DNA of 20,086 bases from assembly GCA_002102555.1 (NCBI GenBank), contig MCFL01000373.1:1-20086 (forward strand), in the 5' to 3' direction. This stretch comes from Catenaria anguillulae PL171 (lineage: Eukaryota; Blastocladiomycota; Blastocladiomycetes; Blastocladiales; Catenariaceae). A program made the position numbers and the translations under genes. Shown one piece after another: positions 11,762 to 20,035 of the stretch (positions are counted from its first letter, which is position 1; the number at the start of each line of letters is the position of its first letter). A model generated the notes under the pieces. The model was not told where the DNA came from, did not search any database, and saw only the letters and a list, made by a program, of their open reading frames with translations.

Positions 11762-11995
11762 GCGCGTTTGGTTCACGAGCTTTTCCCAGAAGCCGGCACC
11801 CAAAAAGCACACAAGTATTTCCGCCATGCCAAAAAGCAATTTGCCAAGAATCGGCCCAAGATTGTGCGGAATCGTGAGAAGGAGGATGCGAAGGCACAAG
11901 TGGCGAACCAGCGCGGCACCAACGATGCTCGCCGCCGGGCGATGGCAAGTGACTTGGGGCGGAAGTATCGCCGGGTCATCCGAGATCGTAGCTGA
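11762..11995 (+). CDS. Short basic protein, last exon; 5' end unresolved
   Basis: About 78 codons ending in TGA at 11993-11995 encode a Lys/Arg-rich stretch (e.g. KAHKYFRHAKKQFAKNRPK, RRRAMASDLGRKYRRVIRDR). Its composition is far more protein-like than the antisense frames. The frame stays open upstream to about 11747 without a convincing ATG, so I treat 11762 (after an AAG that could be an acceptor) as a provisional left edge. An acceptor at 11742 (TCTCAG) is equally possible. The composition would suit an RNA-binding or mitochondrial ribosome-type protein, but I do not recognise the family. Its 3' end is 74 bp from the stop of the convergent minus-strand gene. Confidence 0.4.
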   Translation, partial: ARLVHELFPEAGTQKAHKYFRHAKKQFAKNRPKIVRNREKEDAKAQVANQRGTNDARRRAMASDLGRKYRRVIRDRS

Positions 11996-12069
11996 GCGTT
12001 GTCATGTCCGTGATGCATGAAGCAAATGTATTTCACTGGATTTGCACGTATGGTCAGTTGCCAACAAAA

Positions 12070-13621
12070 TCAGAGGTACGCGAGGTCCAACACAACGCGA
12101 GCAAGATACTTGTAACGACGCCCATCATCCCCTAGCGAGATGAGGGTCGTGGCAGTGGCGGGATTGGCGTCAAGGTGGACGGCAAGTGACACAGCAATGT
12201 CGGGGTCCTCTTGCTCGTTGGCCCACGCCATGGCGCGCTCTACGACTCGCTCAGAACCTTGTTGACATCCGCATCCTCGAGACTTGACAGTGGATCCACA
12301 ATGTCCGTGACGACATCAAGCTTTGAGCCCCTTGAGTTGTAGACTTTGCCCTTCTTGACACCATCTACACGTCCACAAAACGTCCAGTCAAAACACTGAA
12401 AAAAAAGAGAAAACGAGACTGCCAGGTCAGCATTATGAAAGAAACATACGCTTGCTCTCCCATTTCCTTCCTTGCAAACGTATGGAGGGCGCCAACTCCC
12501 GCTTCCGATTTGCAAAATACCAAGGCATATCGCCAACAATCGGAGCAAAGTGCGACTCGCCCGGAGTTTGGGCGCTGGGCGCCTTAGTCCCGTCGAGGGT
12601 TGGCTCCTTTGGCCCGCCATGGCTGGGTTGACGGTCGGTACACAAGAAAGACCCTTGCGAACGGCATTCACTTCACGTACGAGCTCCAAGACACGGTGCA
12701 AGCTCGAGGGGCCAAGCGGGTTGGAGGTCAACAACTCAATCAAACGTGCTCGGATGAGCCCGGCATGGTCGGGAAAGATTCCGGTGACGCCCTTGCTCGG
12801 ATGGACCACAACTCCGGTGAGAACAGTCCCATGCAAATGGAAGAGCTGGTCGACGTAAAACTGGATCCAACGCGGAATAAACGGTCGTTGTGCTCGAAGG
12901 CAACGATGTACGGGTCCTTACGTTCCGTCAAACGGCGTTTGAGTTCTGCCACCTGGGCTTGGCATTCCTAAACAGATCACATGCGTCTCATAAGAAAGCG
13001 AATACCGCGAAAAAGTGAATAAAAGAGAGAAACCGGGCATACGGATCACGCCGTTTTGCTTTTGGGCGCACGGGCGAGGTTGTGGGTTTGAATCCAGTTC
13101 TCAGGAATGAGCATTGGGCTTGATGTGGTTGGCCACATAGAATTGGGAAGGCAGTGGGAGAGACCCAGCAGCAGCGGCAGGAGCGGCACGTTGGAAAGTC
13201 GGACCAGGAACCAGAGCAGGTGTTGCAAGGAAATGCATGGGCACGGCGCCAGGGTAGATCCCAGTTGAAGCGGGAGGATAGAATTGGCTAGGAATCTGGT
13301 AGTAGACGTTGCTAAAACCGGGAGCGCCAGGGTCGTGTTGCGGAGGAGCGGCAGGGTGAGGGCACACACAGATTCCTCGTTCGTGGAGATGGCATGGCCC
13401 ATGAGCCGAGCTGGGAATCGCACCAGCGATGCCGTTGTGTCCGTGAAAGACAAGGTCGAGTTTTGGATGGGGGGAGCGGATTGATCCTGGCGGTTGGACG
13501 CGGCCTCGATATTGAAGGGCCACACTGGCGGACTGGCTGGGTCGAAGGATGGAACGGGGGCTTCCTTGAAATGCCTGTTTGCCAGTACAGCGCACTTTCC
13601 AACCACTGGAGGGGGCGGCAT
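12070..13621 (-). CDS. Unrecognised gene with repeatedly interrupted frame
   Basis: Protein-like sequence runs on the minus strand from a possible ATG at 13621 (MPPPPVVGK) to a TGA at 12072-12070. It alternates between frames. Two good introns sit inside: 12968-13042 (donor GTATGC, acceptor TTTAG, 75 nt) and 12396-12449 (donor GTATGT, CTGAC branch, long T tract, CAG, 54 nt). The N-terminal part is Pro/Tyr-rich (FSNVYYQIPSQFYPPAS). Then come a coiled-coil-like piece (AQVAELKRRLTERKDPYIV), a segment with FYVDQLFHLHGTVLTGVVVH, and a C-terminal VERAMAWANEQEDPDIAVSL. Apparent one-base frame changes lie near 13350, 13110, 12880 and 12255, perhaps also near 12630 and 12490, and a TGA stands just before the first intron. 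It is either a decaying gene or a stretch with base-call indels. I do not recognise a family and propose no function. Confidence 0.4.
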
Positions 13622-14590
13622 ACGATGGGTGTCACCTTAGCTTCATGATTTGGCTGGCGGCGGGTGGCGGGGGCAAATGGATGTTGCGACTCGGATCAAA
13701 TCAAACGAGGCAAAGTATTCATGTAGGTACTCATGATAAGAGTTCTTGCATTTGGCGAGTTGACAGTGGTCGAATCGGAGGGCCATTGTTTGCCCCAGAA
13801 ACAAACGCGATCGGCGGGCCTCGACCGTCATCACCGAATACATCCCCGTAGCGTTGGCTCCATCGCGTCCAAAGTGTGTGGCAGACGCTCACCACTGGCC
13901 GTTTCTGCCCTGGACAAAAGCCATGCCAACTGCAAGATTACAATGTGTGCTTCCAGTCTGGCGAAACGGAACCGGACATCGAGCCGCCAACACCATTCCG
14001 CTGATATGATTCCAGCCCTCAGCTGGCCAGGGATGTACCCTTTTTCAGCAGACATATGAAATTCTCTCTAACCCTCTCCCGTCGGGCCGACAACGTACCA
14101 AAGAACGATGACATCTGGCTGTGCCCACGAGTGCAATCGCGGCGAAGCCAACGTGGCTGACGAACATGTGGGCAGCCCATGCTACACCAATTTGAGGCGT
14201 TCAAGCGTCAGGTAATGAAGTGCATTTCATGATGTGATAGTGACCATGCATCGGACTTTGTCCCACACTCTTCATTACGGAATTCCACATAGAATCACTC
14301 ATGTGCTATGGCATGGCAAAGTGCCATGCCCGTGCTGGCAATTCGGTCTCGTCTCGCTTCCATTTCACGAGCCGACGACCAGATGGAAGCGTTTGTGTGC
14401 ATTTCCTCATGAATCGTAGGGCTCCAGCTCATTTGAAAAGTTAATGACGAAACTCGCTCTCGTGGCATGTCCGTGCTCATAACCAACCGTGAGACAACGG
14501 CTGCTTGCCCTTCTCGATCCTCGCGGCCATGTGGAAATTTGATCTCGTTGTGAAAGCCGCCGCTGGGCAACGGAAAGGATGGCGGAGATG
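13622..14590. other. Divergent intergenic region upstream of carbonic anhydrase
   Basis: This region lies between a minus-strand gene and the plus-strand carbonic anhydrase. Between 13643 and 14059 open frames exist on both strands (66-108 codons) and three frames of the minus strand look equally plausible for short stretches. I therefore call no gene. A perfect hairpin at 14310-14330 is the only clear structural element. Confidence 0.4.
14310..14330. repeat. Perfect short-loop hairpin
   Basis: GGCATGGCA (14310-14318) and TGCCATGCC (14322-14330) are exact reverse complements around a 3-nt AAG loop. It is about 530 bp before the carbonic anhydrase ATG and not followed by a T run, so it does not resemble an intrinsic terminator. 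Confidence 0.55.
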
Positions 14591-14591
14591 T

Positions 14592-14610
14592 GGGATTCCT
14601 TCGGAATCCC
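14592..14610. promoter_or_regulatory. Inverted repeat just upstream of the carbonic anhydrase TATA box
   Basis: GGGATTCC (14592-14599) and GGAATCCC (14603-14610) pair perfectly around TTC. The repeat ends 10 bp before the TATA box. A second, weaker dyad GGGGA/TCCCC (14628-14641) overlaps the 3' edge of the TATA box and the expected transcription start region. The placement suggests binding sites for a dimeric regulator. This is inference from symmetry and position. Confidence 0.5.
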
Positions 14611-14620
14611 TGCAAATTGG

Positions 14621-14628
14621 ATATAAAG
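14621..14628 (+). promoter_or_regulatory. TATA box of the carbonic anhydrase gene
   Basis: ATATAAAG matches the TATA consensus well. Transcription would begin about 30 bp downstream (around 14650), giving a 5' UTR of about 190 nt rich in C/T and ending in GTTGCAACC before the ATG at 14843. Confidence 0.65.
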
Positions 14629-14842
14629 GGGACGATTCCCCACAGCCTTGTCCGTCTTCTTGCTTTTCCATATCCCTCTGCTCCGCCTGGCGCGATCAAA
14701 GTCACCATCCATTCCCCATCGACCCACCACCACACTTACACTTCTTGTTGCGCCCTCTGGCAGGAGCGACTCACACAATCTTCAAGTTTGCACATTCCCA
14801 TACCCTCTCTCTCACTTTGCACCCATCACTTCCGTTGCAACC

Positions 14843-16028
14843 ATGTCCTTCCGGCTCTCCGTCACCTCTGCGCTGGTCGCATGCGCTCTTGTCGCAATCT
14901 TTCCCTCGGCTTCTCTCAGCGCACCAGTCGCCGGTGCTCCTGAATTCGGCTACGAGGCGCTTAACGGTGTGTTTTTGCCCACATTTTGGTTAATTTTCCA
15001 ACTGAACTTGTCTCTGACTCCACTTTCGTTTCTCGCTCATCTCCTCTTCCCTCCTAGGCCCAACGCGTTGGGCGCAACTTTCGTCCGAGTTTCGGACGTG
15101 CGACACTGGCCGCCAGCAGTCGCCCGTCAACCTGAACCCCTCGGACGTCAAGACCAATGTGTTCCCGACCGACTTTGCCTTGCCCTCGTTCAACCAATTC
15201 GAAGTCGAAAACAAGGGGCACACGATCCAATTCACGCCCAAGGATGGTAACTCGCGCGGCATGACCGTGGACGGCTCCAAGTTCACCTTGCAACAGTTCC
15301 ATATTCACACGCCGTCGGAACATCGCATTGCGGGCAAGCACATGGCCGCCGAGATTCACTTGGTGCATGAGAGTGCCGACAAGAAGGTCTCCGTTGTTGG
15401 CGTGATGGTCGAGGAGACCCCCAAGACAACCCGCTGTGGTCGGCTGCCCTGTCCAACTTGCCTGCCGAGCCCGAGGCCAAGGTCGCGCTCAATGCGGTAC
15501 TTGACACGAGCGAGTTTGTCAATGTCACAAAGTCGTCGGTATTCACCTACATGGGCTCGCTTACGACGCCGCCTTGTAGTGAGGGGGTAGGGCTTTACCG
15601 ATTTTCCTCCGGTTTACTTGCGTTCCGAGTGCTAACACATCGTTTGTTCCCGCCCATAGGTCCGTTGGTTCATTCCCGCGACGACTGTCAAGATGTCCAT
15701 CAAGCAACTCGATACGTTTGTTTCCATGATTGGCTATTCTGCTCGCCCGACCATGTTCAACGAAAACGTCAAGGAGCCGACCAAGAAGGCGGCCGCGAAG
15801 AAGGAGGGTGGTGCTGCAAAGAAGGAGGGCGGTGCGAACGCGCGCGAGGGAGCTGCTGGTGGCTCCAACGGCGGCAAGAAATCAGTGGAACGTGGTGCTG
15901 CTGCGGGAGGTAATGGTAACGGTGCCGCCAAGCAGCCTTGCCCACCTGGCGCCAACAACAACGGCGGCGGTGGCCAGCAGAACGGACGTGTGACAGCTGT
16001 TGAGGAGGAGGACGAGAACGAGGAGTAA
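14843..16028 (+). CDS. Secreted alpha-class carbonic anhydrase with Lys/Gly-rich tail
   Basis: Three exons: 14843-14966, 15058-15586 and 15660-16028. Introns are 91 and 73 nt (donors GTGTGT and GTAGGG; the second has a GCTAACAC branch). The enzyme hydrates CO2 to bicarbonate. Residues 1-26 form a signal peptide (hydrophobic core SALVACALVAIF). Zinc ligands are His123 and His125 (LQQFHIHTPSEH) and His142 (AAEIHLVHE). The proton-shuttle His is likely His96 (NKGH). The active-site Thr loop is SLTTPPCSEGV. Cys55 and the Cys of TTPPC would make the disulphide usual in secreted alpha enzymes. Exons sum to 1022 nt: at 15411-15430 the frame slips by one base between VEETPK and NPLWSAALSNLP, so one base seems missing and the intended product is about 340 residues. 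The last ~85 residues are disordered, first Lys/Gly/Ala-rich, then Gly/Asn-rich, ending in an acidic run (EEEDENEE), and lie outside the catalytic domain. The TATA box and dyads upstream suggest strong regulated expression. Confidence 0.88.
15798..15836 (+). repeat. In-frame 21-bp tandem repeat in the carbonic anhydrase tail
   Basis: Two near-identical 18-bp cores start 21 bp apart (15798 and 15819) and encode KKEGGA twice. The period is a multiple of three, so copy number could change without altering the frame. Confidence 0.6.
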
Positions 16029-16372
16029 AAGAAGCGAGGAACGAGTTGGCGAGTACTGTTTTGACAAGTTATGGAGCCAATGCCATGTACATACTGTATC
16101 ATTCACCTCCCCTTATCCATTTTGATATTGTCACTTCATGTCGCTCTGTATACACTCAACTTTTCAATCGGCGGCTGAACATTTGATCCGGTCTAGACAG
16201 CGTTTACGCTGGGGCCTGCAGTGGATATACATAGCCTTTCTTTCTTCAAATGAACTGTGAGGAACCAGGCAAGCGTGAAGGTCGTCGCATCCGCTCAAAT
16301 CCATGATTCATCGGTGGACCTGTGCGGGACGAGAGCGAGCGAACGGACGTCCCCGACCCAGCTGATCCACCT
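16029..16372. other. Intergenic region after carbonic anhydrase
   Basis: I see no gene. No AATAAA follows the carbonic anhydrase stop. A TATA-like GATATACATA near 16223 could serve the downstream plus-strand gene, but support is weak. Confidence 0.4.
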
Positions 16373-17174
16373 ATGGTGATAGACATATGCCCTGCCTTCA
16401 TGGTCCCACAAGTAAATCCACACCAGGATGCTCAATCTTCAAATGCGAGCTTTGACATCAGCTTCAACACCGCCTCCACGCGCAACATGACTCTGCGTCA
16501 TATGCTCCATGTTCTTCCCCTTGCCCGACCAACAGGTGTCAAGATCCAATCCTTTTGCAAGTGTCTCTCTCACGTTCTGTTTGTTGCACTTGTCCTCGTT
16601 TGCCTTGAGATCATCGAGACCGTTTGTGACCGCGCAAGCAAGTTCTTGTCCGTCATTGAGGATGATGAAAACATCCCTGAGCGTCTACCGTTTGCCCGAT
16701 ATCGTGATTCATCAAGGGCACCGCCGGAAGGTCTGGCGATAGTCGACAAGATCGGGTTATGTCTCCACCTTCACTCATGGGGAGGGGGGGCGATCATCAA
16801 ATCTGGACCCTGTACGACGACTCGCCTGTGCGGCACGACGTTTCCACTGACGATGTGGTGCAAAGCCCCGATTCCAAGCAGGTTGTCGATGCCTGTGCTC
16901 GCAATCGGCGACTTGTCGCCGCAGTTTGGTGGGCTTCTTCGCGACGCTCACCGAGCTCTTGCACGCGATTGGCCGCCGAGGAATCAAGAGCATTGAGTTG
17001 CTCAACCTCCGGCACCTCCAACTCAAGCTGCAAGAGTATGCCATCCGTGCCGACCGGAACCGACAATTCTTACTCAACGACGGAAACGAGCTCTACCGCT
17101 TTGACCTTGTGGTGACGCTTGATCGGGCGGATCAAGAGTTCGCTGACCATTTGGAAGAGCGGCTGGCCGCCTAG
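16373..17174 (+). CDS. Unrecognised gene of unclear exon structure
   Basis: The 3' part (16926-17174, TAG stop) is clearly protein-like: LVGFFATLTELLHAIGRRG, then IKSIELLNLRHLQLKLQEYA and a charged end (DHLEERLAA). Two models reach it. (a) A frame open from ATG 16373 carries a hydrophobic segment (CLSHVLFVALVLVCLEII) and EDDENIPERLP. It is spliced at 16731 (GTCTGG, +5 G) to 16882, which gives an open frame to the stop without conflict. (b) A frame from ATG 16759 (DHQIWTLYDDSPVRHDVSTD, SKQVVDACARNRRLVAA) reaches it only through a one-base frame change near 16922. Model (b) has the more protein-like residues; model (a) needs no sequence error. Function unknown. Confidence 0.35.
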
Positions 17175-17756
17175 GCTCTGGGACTGGCAACATATCTTGG
17201 CTTGCTGTGTCATTGTCGAAGTCGACCAGGTGCGCATTGGAAACATGAGGGCGGTTGAGGAGTCGAACGAAATGAGGAGGAGGAGGATAAGCGGGTAACG
17301 AGTTGACTAATCCGTACATTGACGTCAAGTTAGAGTGTCCAACGTACATGCAGTATACCTCATCTGTGGAAGGGACATGTGGACTTGAGCCGGACATCTG
17401 TCTGAAAGCAAAATGGGCCACCGATTCGACCACTGTGGCATGCTCCGAATGAATTTACAAACACAATTTATTCACAAGCGCTGACGAAATTCGCATCGGA
17501 ATCAGACGCCGCTCGCATCCCAAAGTTTGCCAGCCGACGCCAAGGAATCTACTCGCAATGTATGATACGCACCATGATGGGTTACTACCCGCTACTCGCC
17601 CATGCTGCGGTTGAATGTGAATTGACCTTGCTCTGTGTCGCGACGCCGCCCTCAGCGCCACAAAATCTGCTCGCGTTGCCACTCCACTCTGCCCAGCACC
17701 CCTACAGGGCCCCGTTTCTTGCTGATTAGCCCCACGATCCCTCAGTCTCCTCTATA
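17175..17756. other. Intergenic region upstream of the capping protein gene
   Basis: Minus-strand frames of 119 and 75 codons exist here but lack recognisable features. The CAPZB-like promoter should lie in the last few hundred bases. A TATAAT string (17753-17758) overlaps the start codon itself, so it is unlikely to be its TATA box. Confidence 0.4.
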
Positions 17757-18990
17757 ATGGTCCGCTCACATTCTCAAGTCCACGTCTCGCCTCCCTTGGT
17801 CTCGACATTTCAGCCCGGCTGACTTGTGTGAGACGAACTTCGGATCGTTCTGCTCTTATCGAATCAAACAGGACGCCCAACTCGACGCCGCCCTCGACCT
17901 GATGCGCCGACTGCCTCCTCGTCACGTCGAGCGCCACCTCGTCCAGATGGCCGATCTGGTGCCACATCTCACCGAAGACTTGCTGTCGGCCGTTGATCAG
18001 CCGCTCAAGTCGCTCGTGTGCAAGAAGACGGGTCGCGAGTATTTGATTTGCGACTACAACCGTGATGGCGACTCGTATCGGTATGCCGCCTCTGGTCTAT
18101 TTCATGAGCGTTCTCGTCGCTGAATCTGGGTGCGTTCAGGTCGCCTTGGTCCAACGAGTACGATCCGCCGCTTTCCGATGGCGCTGTTCCGTCCAACCAG
18201 TTGCGCAAGCTCGAAGAGGCGGCCAACAATGCCTTTGACACGTACCGCGATCTGTGCGTTTGTCCCGTTCCTTGCGGCCCCGATTGTGAAACGCCGCCAC
18301 CGATTCGCTAACGGCTTCCCCGGTCGCAGCTACTACGAGGGCGGCGCCTCGTCCGTGTACATGTGGGATCTCGATGACGGCTTTGCGAGCGTCATCCTCA
18401 TTAAGAAGGGTTCGCTGACACCTTCTCTTAGAAGAACTGAGATCGTACATGCCATTCATCATACCTGTCTACACTTTGTGTGCAGCATCCGACTCGCACG
18501 CCACACAAGCAACCTGGGACTCGATCCACGTCTTTGAAGTCGTCGAGCGGCCCAATCGCGTTGCCCATTACAAGCTCACCTCGACCGTCATGCTGTCGCT
18601 CCTCCACGGTAAGCGTGACGGCGACGGACAAATGGACTTGTCCGGCTCGCTGACTCGTCAGGTCCGTTTCCCCCATTGGCCGGGATCTTGCATTTCACCC
18701 TCTTCAACTCAATCATCCTTGCCTCACCCCCATGTCAATTCACCATCAAACAACAGCAAGAGCAAGATCTTCCCTTTGACAACGACAAATCCTCGCACCT
18801 CGCCAACCTCGGGCGCATGGTCGAGGACATGGAATTCAAGCTGCGCGACGCTCTCAAGAACGTGTACTTTGACAAGACGCGCGACATTGTCAACGAGGTG
18901 CGGTCTGCGCAGGACTTGCACGAAGCAAAAAAGCAGGCCGCAGTTCAGAACGAGTTGTTTGCCAAGCTTGCCCTTCGCCGCGGTCAGTGA
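17757..18990 (+). CDS. CAPZB: F-actin capping protein subunit beta
   Basis: Six coding exons: 17757-17759 (ATG only), 17872-18080, 18140-18253, 18330-18409, 18486-18661 and 18757-18990. They sum to 816 nt, 271 residues plus stop, close to the ~272-277 of animal CAPZB. With the alpha subunit it forms the heterodimer that caps barbed ends of actin filaments in the cytosol. The match from memory is strong: [13 protein letters not shown] at the N-terminus, then [106 protein letters not shown] and the C-terminal helix with [11 protein letters not shown]. Every splice junction restores a conserved stretch. Intron lengths are 112, 59, 76, 76 and 95 nt. Donors are GTCCGC, GTATGC, GTGCGT, GTTCGC and GTCCGT. 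The ATG-only exon is the least certain part, but no other ATG fits in phase, and GTCCGY donors recur in this gene and the transporter gene. Confidence 0.92.
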
Positions 18991-19614
18991 GTGTGCCATT
19001 GGACGAGACGAGATGATGGGGCAATGTGCATGCGCGGACGTGTGTGTGACGTCGGTTTGCTCGTTTGCTTGTTCTTGTCACGGCGGTGATACAGTGCTTT
19101 GCTTGTTCGTTTCTGTTCAACGGGCATATTGTTCTTGCTGATGTGCAGTTCCCCAACCGATGGAGGCGGGTAGACAGGCTGCTGCAGTTTGTCTGTACGT
19201 AAATGCCTTGCAGTCACTGATGTGGTTGGACGGGTTTTTGGTGGGGTAGGAGAACAACGCGGGCAACAAAACCGCCTCGAATCCAGTGCGGCCAACGGCC
19301 AATGGTCCGGGACCAGTAGAATCAACAGCTCATTCATGAACTCATCCATGTCTCGTCTCATGAAATGATGGACCACCCTGTGTGCTGGCCACGCTGTACG
19401 GCGATAGAATAACAATGTCACGAACACGTCATCAGCTCCGTCGAGCACAAGCGAAGCGGAAGCGGGATGTGGTGATTGTCATGCGAGAGGATAATCAAAA
19501 GAGACCCGCAAACGAACCCTTGCGTATCGGTCGCCAAGAATTACAGTCGAATGGAAGGTCCTTGCAAGGTTTTTGTGACGTGGGCGTTTGTGTTAGTCGC
19601 CCCTTGTCTACAAG
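18991..19614. other. Intergenic region between capping protein and small terminal gene
   Basis: A 154-codon minus-strand frame and a 104-codon plus-strand frame occur, with no recognisable motifs and mixed composition. The right part should contain the promoter of the gene starting at 19731; a TGACGTGGG string near 19576 resembles a CRE-type half site. Confidence 0.4.
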
Positions 19615-19620
19615 TATAAA
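19615..19620 (+). promoter_or_regulatory. TATA box of the small terminal gene
   Basis: TATAAA lies 111 bp before the ATG at 19731. Transcription would begin around 19645-19650 and give a 5' UTR of about 80 nt. Confidence 0.6.
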
Positions 19621-19730
19621 GTGGGCAAGGCGCCGCAAGGAGTTGCTCACACAAGGTCGATGCGACAATCTCTCTCCTGCTAAGCTGCACCAATAATATT
19701 CATCGGCCACCCCACTGAACAAGAATTAGG

Positions 19731-20001
19731 ATGAGCTCCAACAACAAGTTCCCGTCCATGCCTGAGCCTGTCGCCTATGAGCCGCGTCTCGTGGGTATGT
19801 CTCGCCACACCTTCCTCCCCTTGCTCGAAAACTGACAGATTTCCCACAACCATACTATGGCGGCACACAGATCCTTCCGTCCCGGCTGGCGTCCCGCCCA
19901 ACGCCCCTATCATTCGCCGGCAATCGCGTGATCTAGGCCAAGGCGGGCTCTTGTTTCCCATTCGGCCAAGTCGTCCTGCCAGCCCTCAGCTGTCCTCGTA
20001 A
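19731..20001 (+). CDS. Small two-exon gene, ~64-residue protein of unknown function
   Basis: Exon 1 (19731-19794) starts with ATG and encodes MSSNNKFPSMPEPVAYEPRL. A 76-nt intron 19795-19870 (donor GTATGT, acceptor ACACAG) joins in phase 1 to exon 2 (19871-20001), which encodes DPSVPAGVPPNAPIIRRQSR and ends LSS-TAA. An alternative acceptor at 19839 (TGACAG) would also stay open, giving DFPQPYYGGTQILPSRL and a TAG about 70 bp earlier. Both products are Pro-rich and probably unstructured. The TATA box at 19615, the clean donor and the AATAAA at 20030 argue for a real transcript. I do not recognise the family. Confidence 0.5.
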
Positions 20002-20029
20002 CATAGTCCATGATTCCCACCCCCTGTCA

Positions 20030-20035
20030 AATAAA
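20030..20035 (+). terminator. Polyadenylation signal
   Basis: AATAAA stands 28 bp after the TAA of the small gene, the usual distance for a short 3' UTR. Confidence 0.55.

Noticed and set aside
13643-14059. Possible extra exons upstream of the minus-strand broken gene (for example a GPPI-rich stretch)
   Set aside because: Three frames are open at once and none joins to 13621 by a convincing splice site; evidence too thin.
18984-19448. 154-codon minus-strand frame after CAPZB
   Set aside because: No ATG-supported, motif-bearing protein; residues are a Thr/Pro/His/Arg mix typical of chance frames.
19382-19696. 104-codon plus-strand frame before the small terminal gene
   Set aside because: It runs through the TATA box and presumed 5' UTR of the gene at 19731 and shows no domain; likely non-coding.
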